Program-made: the position numbers and the translations under genes
Source of the DNA: Candidatus Zixiibacteriota bacterium
GTDB taxonomy: Bacteria > Zixibacteria > MSB-5A5 > RBG-16-43-9
NCBI GenBank assembly: GCA_029858245.1
Contig: JAOUFL010000069.1
Coordinates: forward strand, 1 to 10,084
Direction of reading: 5' to 3'
DNA: 10,084 bases
In this document: in pieces, positions 1 to 6,427 of the stretch
How the letters are laid out: every line of letters begins with the position of its first letter
Position numbering within the stretch: position 1 is the stretch's first letter
The notes under the pieces: model-generated
Told to the model about the DNA's origin: nothing
Database searches by the model: none
Seen by the model: the letters and a program-made list of their open reading frames with translations, nothing else

Positions 1-1
1 T

Positions 2-685
2 GCATATGGAATCTATGGTTATGCAAAGAACTCTTCTTCTGGATGGGTTTATGGGGGATATTTTTCCAATTCTTCAACTGGTACAGGAGCTCATTTTGGT
101 ACCTATACCACTTCTTACGGCAGTTCCTCTGCAGTCACCTATGGTTCTTATAATTATGCTTCAAATTCATCAGATGGCACTGCTTATAGTGGATATTTCA
201 CCAATTCTTCTGGTGGCACAGGGAAACATTATGGGATAAGAGCAACAAGCTACGGCGCAGCTGATTCAACCACTTATGGTATTTCCGTATATGGTTCTAA
301 CTCTTCCACTGGTGATGTTTATGGTGGATTTTTTGAGACCTCTACCTCAGGTACAGGGAATCATTATGGTTTAAGAGCAGAGGGGTATGGCACTTCTTCT
401 GCCAGCACTCGTGGTATTTATGCGTATGCTGAGAACACTTCCACAGGTTACGCTGCAGCAGGATCGTTTTATACATCTGGCTCAGGAACTGGATTGCATA
501 GAGGGATTTACATAGATTGCCTAGCAAACTCTTCTTCCACTAATTATGCGATTGATGTTATTGCAACGAATAACTCATCTGGAAATGTATATGCTGGATA
601 TTTTTCTGCTTCCTCTGTATCAGGAACTGAATATGGAATCTATGCTTATGCACCAACCACAGGTTATGCAGGTTATTTCTCAGGG
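2..685 (+). repeat. In-frame 135-base tandem repeat array in the surface protein gene
   Basis: The equivalent (Y/A)xG(Y/F)F cores fall at fragment residues 17-21, 62-66, 107-111, 152-156 and 197-201, so the period is exactly 45 residues (135 bases) over four intervals. A shortened last interval of 25 residues leads to YAGYFSGN at 222-229. The units are diverged in both DNA and protein, so this is an old protein-level repeat and not a recent expansion. The array continues off the left edge of the window. Confidence 0.8.
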
Positions 686-1264
686 AATCACGTAATTACC
701 GGAACCAAGAGTGCGGCAGTAAAATTAGATAATGGAGAATATCGTCTGCTTTATTCTATGGAATCTCCGGAGAACTGGTTTGAGGACTTTGGTGAGGGTA
801 AATTGGTCAATGGCAGAGCACTGGTGCAGATAGACCCGCTCTTTGCTCAATCGATTAACACCTCAGTCAAATATCATGTGTTCTTAACCCCTCAGGATGA
901 GCCTTTGACCTTGGCTGTGGCAAACAGGACTGCTAATTCCTTTGAGGTAAGAGGTCCAGCAGGCTCTAACATTTCCTTCTCCTATCGCATAGTCGCCAAG
1001 AGGAAAGGTTATGAGGATTTGAGAATGGCTAAGATGCTTGGCGCCACTCCAGAGGAGATGGAGGCAGAGCAGGCAAAACGCACAGCTGAATCAGAACAGG
1101 AAAGAGCGCAGATGAAGCGGGAAAGGAAAGAGTGGACAGAGGAAGATGAGCTGAAACCTAAGCCCCAAGCACCTGAGACAGAAAGCGTTCAGAAGGCAAG
1201 AAGAGAGGAGCCAGGACCGGAGGATACGGAGAAGATAAGGTCGAAATCAGAAAGTGAGATGTAA
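2..1264 (+). CDS. Repetitive secreted/surface protein, 3' part (5' end outside window)
   Basis: The frame starting at base 2 is open from the window edge to the TAA at 1262-1264, giving 420 codons with no start in view, so this is a C-terminal fragment. Residues 1-226 of the fragment are rich in G, S, T and Y and form imperfect repeats of 45 residues, each with a core like GGYFSNSSTGTG followed by HYG(I/L)R. Residues ~235-340 are a non-repetitive domain (SAAVKLDNGEYRLLYSMES, WFEDFGEGKL, YHVFLTP, FSYRIVAKRKGYED). I recognise it as a recurring C-terminal region of large repetitive surface proteins in uncultured bacteria. The last ~75 residues are highly charged (K/E/R) and probably helical. A later TTG at 494 lies inside the repeat array and is not a credible start. 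The protein is probably exported and may act in adhesion or as an envelope layer, but its function is unknown. I am confident in the frame and less so in the role. Confidence 0.85.
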   Translation, partial: AYGIYGYAKNSSSGWVYGGYFSNSSTGTGAHFGTYTTSYGSSSAVTYGSYNYASNSSDGTAYSGYFTNSSGGTGKHYGIRATSYGAADSTTYGISVYGSNSSTGDVYGGFFETSTSGTGNHYGLRAEGYGTSSASTRGIYAYAENTSTGYAAAGSFYTSGSGTGLHRGIYIDCLANSSSTNYAIDVIATNNSSGNVYAGYFSASSVSGTEYGIYAYAPTTGYAGYFSGNHVITGTKSAAVKLDNGEYRLLYSMESPENWFEDFGEGKLVNGRALVQIDPLFAQSINTSVKYHVFLTPQDEPLTLAVANRTANSFEVRGPAGSNISFSYRIVAKRKGYEDLRMAKMLGATPEEMEAEQAKRTAESEQERAQMKRERKEWTEEDELKPKPQAPETESVQKARREEPGPEDTEKIRSKSESEM

Positions 1265-1291
1265 GACAAGAGACGTGAGACGATGTAAGAA
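1261..1291. repeat. Degenerate 7-base tandem repeat (GTRAGAC type) at a stop codon
   Basis: The bases read gtaagac, aagagac, gtgagac, then a 3-base gat, then gtaagaa. The TAA stop of the surface protein gene lies inside the first unit. The same 7-base unit recurs in four tandem copies directly after the herA stop at 9792-9819, which makes chance less likely. The function is unknown. Confidence 0.6.
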
Positions 1292-1354
1292 TTTCTCTTG
1301 TTTTCTAAGATGCGGTGGATATTTTATTTAGAGGATATGTCTTTTAAACACAGG

Positions 1355-1396
1355 TGCTCGATTTATCGAACATAAGAAAAGCCCAATTAATCGGGC
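1355..1396. repeat. Composite of two REP-like palindromes (TGCTCGAT and GCCCAATT hairpins)
   Basis: Hairpin one has arms TGCTCGAT (1355-1362) and ATCGAACA (1365-1372), with one mismatch. Hairpin two has arms GCCCAATT (1381-1388) and AATCGGGC (1389-1396), also with one mismatch. The same two palindromes occur in the same order and close together at 10007-10050, so this is one repeated composite element. It lies between the surface protein and the next gene. No U-run follows the second hairpin (the bases are agttaaaaac), so it is not a typical terminator. Confidence 0.65.
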
Positions 1397-1424
1397 AGTT
1401 AAAAACTCCCAATAAGGAGCGGAT

Positions 1425-1952
1425 ATGATAAAAAATCTAAAATTAATAGCTATGGTTATAGCCATCATCTTGCTTTCCTTTTCCCTGGTGTCTCCTGTAG
1501 ATAATGAAAATAGTTTTGAGGATAAATCCTCAAAGGATAAAATACCTGAGGCAAGAGAACTGCCAGTACCTAAAATTGAGCCTGAGCCTTTACAGAATTA
1601 CTATATTCCCTGGAGCACCTTAAATGGCGGTGGTCACGATATGGCTTCCACCGGGTACCGGGTAATGGTTTCCGCTGCCCAGACTGCAATAGGAGAAAGC
1701 CAGAGCACTAATTATCAGATGCAAACAGGTTACTGGTATGGAGGGAAACCTTTTGTGTGCGGAGATGCTAATGGGACAGGTGATGTTTCTCTGTCAGATA
1801 TAGTTTACATGATCTACAATCTATTCAAGTATGGTCCCGATCCGGATCCGCTTTACTGTGCTGATACCAACGGGGATGATAATGTAACTATCTCGGATAT
1901 CGTTTATCTCATATCTAATTTATTTAAAGCAGGTCCCGCACCAGTGTGTTGA
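1425..1952 (+). CDS. Small secreted protein with dockerin-like paired calcium-loop tail
   Basis: The start is ATG 1425, preceded by a good ribosome binding site, TAAGGAG at 1413-1419. The product has 175 residues. Residues 1-25 are a signal peptide (charged MIKNLK, then a long hydrophobic stretch). After an acidic, proline-rich linker, residues ~63-105 form a module with GGGHDMASTGYRV and STNYQMQTGYWYG, a pattern often seen in secreted proteins of candidate phyla. Residues 112-175 carry two loop-helix units, CGDANGTGDVSLSD and CADTNGDDNVTISD, each followed by IVYxIxNLF. These resemble dockerin type I calcium loops. Cysteines at 112, 145 and 175 may form a disulphide. A terminator follows, so the gene is probably monocistronic. 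Dockerin-like tails in such lineages need not imply a cellulosome; here the tail could be an anchor or an interaction module. No catalytic domain is visible. Confidence 0.85.
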   Translation: MIKNLKLIAMVIAIILLSFSLVSPVDNENSFEDKSSKDKIPEARELPVPKIEPEPLQNYYIPWSTLNGGGHDMASTGYRVMVSAAQTAIGESQSTNYQMQTGYWYGGKPFVCGDANGTGDVSLSDIVYMIYNLFKYGPDPDPLYCADTNGDDNVTISDIVYLISNLFKAGPAPVC

Positions 1953-1995
1953 AAACCTGGTCAAGTCGTTTCATAAGTATAAATGGAAAGGTTTT

Positions 1996-2029
1996 AAATC
2001 CTTCCGCTTTTAAGCGGAAGGATTTTTTT
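1996..2029 (+). terminator. Rho-independent terminator after the dockerin-like gene
   Basis: The arms AAATCCTTCCGCTT (1996-2009) and AAGCGGAAGGATTT (2012-2025) are perfectly complementary. The run of T at 2023-2029 overlaps the 3' arm. It lies 44 bases after the stop at 1952 and separates this gene from the HD-domain gene. Confidence 0.9.
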
Positions 2030-2120
2030 ATCAGTGGAAATCCGGTTATCAACAATTGTGTTCTATCCGATAAACAAGACATGGCGAGATAATTCTGAAT
2101 TAAGTCCGTAAAAAGGGATT

Positions 2121-3053
2121 ATGGAAAAATTAAGATATTTTGTCATAAAACATTTAGAGAAAATTCTGGTTTTGGGTTTAACCGCGGTGATTTTGCTCAC
2201 CAATTATTTTATTTCCCAGAAACTGGCTTTTCTCAATTTCTATTATCTGCCGGTCCTGGTAGCGGGATATTTCCTGGGTAAAAAATTTGCAGTATATACC
2301 AGCCTTTTCAGCATAAGCCTGGTGGTTTTTCTGGTGGTCTTATACCCTAACTCATTCCACCTTCAATCCTCAAATCTGCAGTTAGTTTTAGACCTGGTTA
2401 TATGGGGAGGTTTTTTATTTCTGGCTGCAGCAGTTGTGGGTACTTTATACGAGCAGAAAGAGAATAAAATTCAGGAGCTAAAAAAGGCTTATGTGGGAGT
2501 AATCGAGATACTGAGCAAATACCTTGAATCCTCAGACCACTACACCAAGGGTCATTCCTTAAGAGTAGCAGATTTTGCCACCGAGATCGCCGGGGCAATG
2601 GATTTATCCAAAAACGAAATCGAGAATATAAGGGTGGCAAGTCTTCTGCACGACATAGGAAAGATTGAAATCTCCAGCGAACTTATAACCAAAGCTGCCA
2701 GCCTTACAGAGGAGGAAAGAAAAATAGTGGAGACCCATGTGGAAAAAGGAGCAGAGATCTTAAGCTCCGTGGGTACTGTTCTCAAGGAAGCCGTTCCTAT
2801 GGTTCTGTCGCACCACAAGTTCTTCATACAGAACAAAGCGGAAGAGAAAAAGTTTGGTGCCCTTCCTATGGGAGCAAGAATTCTGGCAGTAGCAGATAGT
2901 TTTGATGCCATGGTTACAGACAGGCCATATCGTGCCGGCAAGCCTATATGGCAGGCAATAGAGGAACTTGAAAATGAAAGCGGAAACCAGTTCGATCCGG
3001 AAGTGGTTGAGGCTTTCAAAAAAGTGCTGGCGGATAAGGTTGAGGTGGTCTGA
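2121..3053 (+). CDS. Membrane HD-domain phosphohydrolase of HD-GYP type with degenerate GYP loop
   Basis: The start is ATG 2121, with AAAGGGA at 2112-2117 just upstream. The product has 310 residues. Four hydrophobic segments (~15-32, 36-53, 57-74, 88-109) form an N-terminal membrane domain, followed by a short helical linker and a C-terminal HD domain (~125-305). The metal-ligand pattern is present: H145 in KGHSLRV, H177-D178 in LLHDIGK, H206 in ETHVEKG, H231-H232, and D259 in AVADSFDAM. RPYR follows as in the family. HD-GYP proteins normally hydrolyse cyclic di-GMP and read HHExxDGxGYP at the fourth site. Here the sequence after HH is KFFIQNKAEEKKFGALPMG, so both the Glu and the GYP triplet are gone. 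It could still be a phosphodiesterase on c-di-GMP or another cyclic nucleotide, or it could be a binding sensor. It lies alone between two terminators. Confidence 0.88.
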   Translation: MEKLRYFVIKHLEKILVLGLTAVILLTNYFISQKLAFLNFYYLPVLVAGYFLGKKFAVYTSLFSISLVVFLVVLYPNSFHLQSSNLQLVLDLVIWGGFLFLAAAVVGTLYEQKENKIQELKKAYVGVIEILSKYLESSDHYTKGHSLRVADFATEIAGAMDLSKNEIENIRVASLLHDIGKIEISSELITKAASLTEEERKIVETHVEKGAEILSSVGTVLKEAVPMVLSHHKFFIQNKAEEKKFGALPMGARILAVADSFDAMVTDRPYRAGKPIWQAIEELENESGNQFDPEVVEAFKKVLADKVEVV

Positions 3054-3055
3054 AT

Positions 3056-3091
3056 AAAGTTTAGAAAGCCTAAAAAGGTTAAAACAGTTAA
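3056..3091. repeat. Degenerate 9-base tandem repeat just after the HD-gene stop
   Basis: Four consecutive 9-base units read aaagtttag, aaagcctaa, aaaggttaa and aacagttaa. They start three bases after the TGA at 3051-3053 and end ten bases before the terminator stem. The units are AT-rich, so chance is a real alternative. The placement matches the other short tandem repeats after stops in this window. Confidence 0.45.
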
Positions 3092-3101
3092 TGAGTATAT
3101 A

Positions 3102-3133
3102 TGCCCGACAGAAACAGGTCGGGCAATTTTTTT
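3102..3133 (+). terminator. Rho-independent terminator after the HD-domain gene
   Basis: The stem TGCCCGAC (3102-3109) pairs perfectly with GTCGGGCA (3118-3125) around an 8-base loop. A run of seven T follows at 3127-3133. Confidence 0.9.
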
Positions 3134-3199
3134 AAATGTTCTGGTTAAGTTATTGCAGGGTAATATATTAATAATCCACATAACTTATAAAAAAATAGG

Positions 3200-3227
3200 T
3201 TGACAATTATAAAAAATTGATTATCAT
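3200..3227 (+). promoter_or_regulatory. Sigma-70-type promoter for the beta-helix protein gene
   Basis: A perfect TTGACA at 3200-3205 is followed, after a 16-base spacer, by TATCAT at 3222-3227 (5 of 6 to TATAAT). CATAAT at 3225-3230 is an alternative -10 with a 19-base spacer. It lies just after the HD-gene terminator and about 60 bases before the ATG at 3289. The upstream in-frame codon at 3217 falls inside this promoter, which argues for the ATG start. Confidence 0.65.
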
Positions 3228-3278
3228 AATTAATGAGCTGAGGGGGAATCAAGCTATAGAGGAATATCTCCTTTGTCC

Positions 3279-3285
3279 AGGAGGT
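3279..3285 (+). promoter_or_regulatory. Ribosome binding site that fixes the start at 3289
   Basis: AGGAGGT at 3279-3285 lies a few bases before ATG 3289. It is the best Shine-Dalgarno match near any possible start of this frame, and the ATG opens directly into a signal peptide. Confidence 0.8.
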
Positions 3286-3288
3286 TTT

Positions 3289-4554
3289 ATGAAATTTAAA
3301 GTTAAGGTACTGTTAAGTATTCTTATACTGGTTTTTCTGTTTGGTTATTCACAAGCAAAAATAATCTACATCCCTTCTCCTTCCTTAGCCACCATTCAGG
3401 GAGGGATTAATTATGCCTCAGGAGGGGACACGGTCCTGGTTAATACCGGCACTTATAACGAAAACATAGACTTCAAGGGGAAAAATATCACAGTGGCAAG
3501 CAGGTACCTTTTAGAAGATGACAGCAGTCTTATAGAATTAACCATTATCAATGCGATTAACCAGCCTTCGATTCCTGCAGTTACCTTCAGATCCGGAGAG
3601 GGTCCAGCAGCCATCTTGAGCGGGTTCACTATTCAGAATAGCTCAAATTCCCTGGGGGTTCGCTGCGACAGCAGCTCCAGCCCTACCATCACTTATAATC
3701 TGATCAAGCATAACAATCAGGGTCTGGTATGCTCTAATTCTTCCAATCCGCTGATAAAAGACAATCTATTAAAAGATAATGCAGGTGAGGGGATACAGTG
3801 CACGACCGGGTCTTCACCCAGGATCGAACGGAACTTTATTTCCGGTCATCAATTCGGCATAAAATATACAAATGGAACCTCTGCCATCCTGAGAAATGTT
3901 ATAATTCAGAACATTCAAAAAGGCTTAAGCATAAATGCAGCTTCCCCGCAGGTATATAACAACACTATTGCCAATAACATCGGAGATGGAGTGGAGATTA
4001 TCTCTTCTACCGAGGTAAACCTGATAAATAACATCATAAGTTCGAGCAGTTCTGGCGTGGGCATAAGAGTTTCAAGCTCTAATCCTATCATAAAATACAA
4101 CGATGTCTGGGGTAATGCCGGAGGAGATTTTTCAGGCACCCCCATGGGTGTAGGGAATATGTTCTGGGGGAAGAATAATAAAAATACCCCCTGTGACGAG
4201 TTCTATAATATCTCCCGGAATCCGGAGTTTGAAAATCCACCTGTAGATTTCCAGCTGCAGTGCTCTTCTCCCTGTATTAATGTGGGAGACCCGGGTTTTG
4301 TTATTCCGGATTTAGGAGGGCACAGAATAGATATGGGAGCATTCGAGTATCCATTACTCAGGGGAGATGTTTGGGTGGACGGAAAGCTCGATGCTTCGGA
4401 TGTGGTTTTCCTGGTCAACTGCTGCTTCAAGGGAGGACCACTCCCGGATCCCTATGAAAAGGGAGATGTGACAGCCAATGGAGCAGTGGATGTTCAGGAC
4501 ATAATCCATCTGATAAACTATCTTTACAGAAATGGTATGCCACCCTGTCATTGA
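3289..4554 (+). CDS. Secreted right-handed beta-helix protein with dockerin-like tail
   Basis: I start this at ATG 3289, not at the further upstream in-frame codon at 3217, because of the RBS AGGAGGT, the promoter position and the signal peptide. That gives 421 residues. Residues 1-23 (MKFKVKVLLSILILVFLFGY, then SQA) are a signal peptide with cleavage likely after A23. The region from ~27 resembles the start of parallel beta-helix proteins (IPSPSLATIQGGINYASGGD, VNTGTYNENIDFKGKNITV). Residues ~110-290 are repeated coils of ~20-25 residues with SNPxIxxNxIxxN patterns, as in PbH1/NosD-like folds. CSSPCINVGDPG and HRIDMGAFEYP are a typical closing motif. Residues 359-421 carry two dockerin-like loops (GDVWVDGKLDASD and GDVTANGAVDVQD); the first is less canonical. 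Such folds often bind or cleave polysaccharide, but I see no assignable catalytic site. Confidence 0.87.
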   Translation: MKFKVKVLLSILILVFLFGYSQAKIIYIPSPSLATIQGGINYASGGDTVLVNTGTYNENIDFKGKNITVASRYLLEDDSSLIELTIINAINQPSIPAVTFRSGEGPAAILSGFTIQNSSNSLGVRCDSSSSPTITYNLIKHNNQGLVCSNSSNPLIKDNLLKDNAGEGIQCTTGSSPRIERNFISGHQFGIKYTNGTSAILRNVIIQNIQKGLSINAASPQVYNNTIANNIGDGVEIISSTEVNLINNIISSSSSGVGIRVSSSNPIIKYNDVWGNAGGDFSGTPMGVGNMFWGKNNKNTPCDEFYNISRNPEFENPPVDFQLQCSSPCINVGDPGFVIPDLGGHRIDMGAFEYPLLRGDVWVDGKLDASDVVFLVNCCFKGGPLPDPYEKGDVTANGAVDVQDIIHLINYLYRNGMPPCH

Positions 4555-4616
4555 TTATTGACGAGAGAGGGAAGTGGAACTCAACTTTGGTTAAACCAGG
4601 GATCGGTTTGAATAAT

Positions 4617-4653
4617 GCGAGTCTTGAAGTTTTAAGACTCGCCTTTTCTTTTT
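4617..4653 (+). terminator. Rho-independent terminator after the beta-helix gene
   Basis: GCGAGTCTT (4617-4625) pairs perfectly with AAGACTCGC (4634-4642) around an 8-base loop. A T-rich tract with one C follows at 4644-4653. Confidence 0.88.
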
Positions 4654-4662
4654 AAAAATGTT

Positions 4663-4691
4663 TTGTTTTTGTTCTTTAAGGGGTTTATAAT
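4663..4691 (+). promoter_or_regulatory. Candidate promoter of the lipoprotein-nurA-herA operon
   Basis: A perfect TATAAT at 4686-4691 has a weak -35, TTGTTT at 4663-4668, at exactly 17 bases. It lies just after the terminator, and the leader to the ATG at 4844 would be ~145 bases. The region is AT-rich, so a chance match is possible. No competing promoter is obvious before nurA or herA. Confidence 0.35.
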
Positions 4692-4780
4692 TAAGGTTGA
4701 AAGGATTTTTGTTAGGCGTGTTCGCTAATTAAGTTTTAATAATAAAAAATATAGAATACTCCGATATTTAGGTAGAGCAA

Positions 4781-4796
4781 GGTGAATCGGTTCACC
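4781..4796. other. Small hairpin in the leader of the lipoprotein gene
   Basis: GGTGAA (4781-4786) and TTCACC (4791-4796) form a 6-base stem around TCGG, 34 bases before the RBS. It has no T-run. It could be a minor structural element of the leader, and I assign no function. The rest of 4692-4843 is AT-rich, and I see no gene in it. Confidence 0.3.
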
Positions 4797-4843
4797 CTAT
4801 ATTTACAGAAAAACAGAGAAATAGACTATAAGGAGGAGAAATT

Positions 4844-5293
4844 ATGACTTCAAAAAATAATAGAATTTTTTTGAGCCTGTTGCTTTTCATCTTCACGGGG
4901 GCGATTTTTTTTATAATGGTGTTTTTCTTCTCAGGCTGTGGGCTTAAGAAACCGAAGGAGGAGATCGGTCCGCTTAAAACAGTGATGAGCATATTCGAAA
5001 GGGGAGTGGCTAACCAGGATAAGGCTGTGCTGGATTCGGTCTACAGCAAAAAAGATATTAACAGCGATTCTCTCATCGAGGAAGTTTTAAGACAATTTCT
5101 TACCTTGAAAACGGCAGAGGGGATAGATGATCTGCATTTTGCCAGGAGAAGGTTTTCCTTTATAGAGGAGAAAGACAGCGCTCAGGTAGAATTAATCCTG
5201 GGCGGTGAAAAGCTAAAGGAGGAAAAAGTATTATCGGTTTTTCTCAAAAAAAGATGGGGCGAATGGAAGATAGTAGCTCAAAGTATGGAGTAA
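4844..5293 (+). CDS. Small lipoprotein, possibly NTF2-like fold
   Basis: ATG 4844 has a strong RBS, AGGAGGAG at 4831-4838. The product has 149 residues. Residues 8-29 are strongly hydrophobic and end in FSGC, with C32 as the likely lipidated cysteine, so this is probably a lipoprotein. Its -3 residue is Phe instead of the usual Leu. The mature part opens with a helix-like stretch (VMSIFERGVANQDKAVLDSV) and ends with alternating strands (SAQVELILGGEKL, VLSVFLKKRWGEWKIVAQSM). This layout is typical of small NTF2-like/DUF4440-like domains; the fold call is an inference without a diagnostic motif. The gene lies 33 bases before nurA in the same orientation and is probably co-transcribed. A functional link to DNA processing is not obvious, since the protein would be extracytoplasmic. 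Confidence 0.75.
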   Translation: MTSKNNRIFLSLLLFIFTGAIFFIMVFFFSGCGLKKPKEEIGPLKTVMSIFERGVANQDKAVLDSVYSKKDINSDSLIEEVLRQFLTLKTAEGIDDLHFARRRFSFIEEKDSAQVELILGGEKLKEEKVLSVFLKKRWGEWKIVAQSME

Positions 5294-5326
5294 ACGAAGT
5301 TTAAAATCAAAAGGACAAAGAAACCA

Positions 5327-6385
5327 GTGTTAGGTCTTACGGAAGATATAGAAGAAAAAGTCTCGGAGGCGGTTTATTTTATCCGGGAGGCTTTGAGGGA
5401 AAAACCAGAAAGTATTGAGGTCGAACCGGGGGATGAGGAAAAGGAGCTTCTGCTTCTGGATAAAGATTTAAACCAGCTTTCCTTTATACCAATACCCGAA
5501 ATGCCTTTCGAAGGCAGGATTGCGGCGGTGGATGGAGGTTCTGCCACAGTGCTCAGAACCAGGTCATTTCTCATAGGAATATTCCGGGCAGGGTATGTTA
5601 TTTTCCAGAAGGGGAGAAGGATAAAAGATAAATTCTTACCCCTGCAGATGGAGATTATCTCCCTGGAGAATAAACAAGAAAAATATCTGAATGCTTATCA
5701 GAAGCTGGTGGGAAAGCCTCCTACTGAGGTGCCGGAATTAGATAAGCTCCTGGACAGATTAAGGCTTTTTGCTGAATGGAGACTGGTCAAGGAATTGCTG
5801 GTGGAACTGGAAAAGGAGGATGTTATTTTAGTGGACGGATCGCTGCGGGCAAGCATTGTTCCTCCTTATGAGCTTCTGCTCGAGGTATCCCAAGCTGCCA
5901 GCCGGGAAAAAATCCATTTAATAGGGGTTACCAAAACCTCAACTTTATACTGGGGCAAGAAATCTCCCCTGATTCCAATGGTGGTTAAAACCTCGGAGAT
6001 ACTTTGTCCAAAGTCCAGGTGGTTCTGTCGTCTTTCAGACGTGGATTTGACTTTGAAAAATCCTAACTGGTTCGGTACCATTTACGTCTCGAAACTGAAG
6101 GCTTCTTCAGATTATGCCTTCCGCGTGGATGTCAATCGATTTGATCCGGCAGAACCGCAGATGATTTTCTCCTGTCTGTCTTATATTTCCTCTGACCCTG
6201 CTTTTCCAGGCTACCCTTATCCCCTGGCTGCGGCGCATAATCGGGTAAGGATTCCGGGAAGTGAGGTTGAGGATATAAAATACCGCTTGCAGAGCAAAGC
6301 TCTGGAGAAAGGGATTTCCTCAACAGACTGGGATCTATTGTTCAAGGATTTCCATGAGGTTTTGAATGCGGATCTAAATAAATAG
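5327..6385 (+). CDS. nurA: NurA-domain nuclease
   Basis: The start is GTG 5327, with AAGGAC at 5311-5316 upstream. The product has 352 residues, similar to other NurA proteins. NurA is a Mn-dependent nuclease with 5'-3' exonuclease and single-strand endonuclease activity that works with the HerA translocase in DNA end resection. The family motifs are visible: IAAVDGGSATV with D69, the first acidic residue of the RNase-H-like core; ILVDGSLRAS with D170; GVTKTSTLYWG with K203; and a C-terminal AAAHNRVRIPG with H304. NurA is cytoplasmic, with no signal peptide or membrane segment. A herA gene lies downstream on the same strand but is separated by a RAYT and a SIR2 gene (1839 bases between the nurA stop and the herA ATG). 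No terminator lies between nurA and the next gene. The family call is firm; the specific substrate is inferred. Confidence 0.88.
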   Translation: MLGLTEDIEEKVSEAVYFIREALREKPESIEVEPGDEEKELLLLDKDLNQLSFIPIPEMPFEGRIAAVDGGSATVLRTRSFLIGIFRAGYVIFQKGRRIKDKFLPLQMEIISLENKQEKYLNAYQKLVGKPPTEVPELDKLLDRLRLFAEWRLVKELLVELEKEDVILVDGSLRASIVPPYELLLEVSQAASREKIHLIGVTKTSTLYWGKKSPLIPMVVKTSEILCPKSRWFCRLSDVDLTLKNPNWFGTIYVSKLKASSDYAFRVDVNRFDPAEPQMIFSCLSYISSDPAFPGYPYPLAAAHNRVRIPGSEVEDIKYRLQSKALEKGISSTDWDLLFKDFHEVLNADLNK

Positions 6386-6387
6386 AA

Positions 6388-6411
6388 AGTTCAAAGGTTC
6401 AATAGGTCAAT
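6388..6411. repeat. Degenerate 8-base tandem repeat just after the nurA stop
   Basis: Three consecutive units read agttcaaa, ggttcaat and aggtcaat, starting two bases after the TAG at 6383-6385. They lie between nurA and the RAYT gene, and so also mark the left edge of the possible insertion. Confidence 0.5.
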
Positions 6412-6427
6412 GGAGAAAAGAAAATAA

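Noticed and set aside
6..239. Hydrophobic short reading frame at the left edge
   Set aside because: It overlaps the repeat-bearing frame in another phase, and its sequence is a shadow of the repeats.
494..1264. Separate gene starting at TTG 494
   Set aside because: The same frame is open back to base 2, and the repeat period continues through 494 without interruption, so it is internal to the larger gene.
1298..1325. Promoter TTGTTT-16-TATTTT before the small dockerin-like gene
   Set aside because: Both boxes are weak matches in AT-rich DNA; too little support to annotate.
2552..3181. 209-residue minus-strand reading frame
   Set aside because: It lies opposite the HD domain with its conserved motifs, runs across the terminator, and shows no recognisable family features.
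3217..3288. Extended N-terminus of the beta-helix protein from the in-frame codon at 3217
   Set aside because: That codon lies within the TTGACA/TATCAT promoter, and the extension precedes a clear RBS and signal peptide at 3289.
4590..4612. Second hairpin (AAACC/GGTTT) before the beta-helix terminator
   Set aside because: The stem is only five bases plus a wobble, without a T-run; probably chance.
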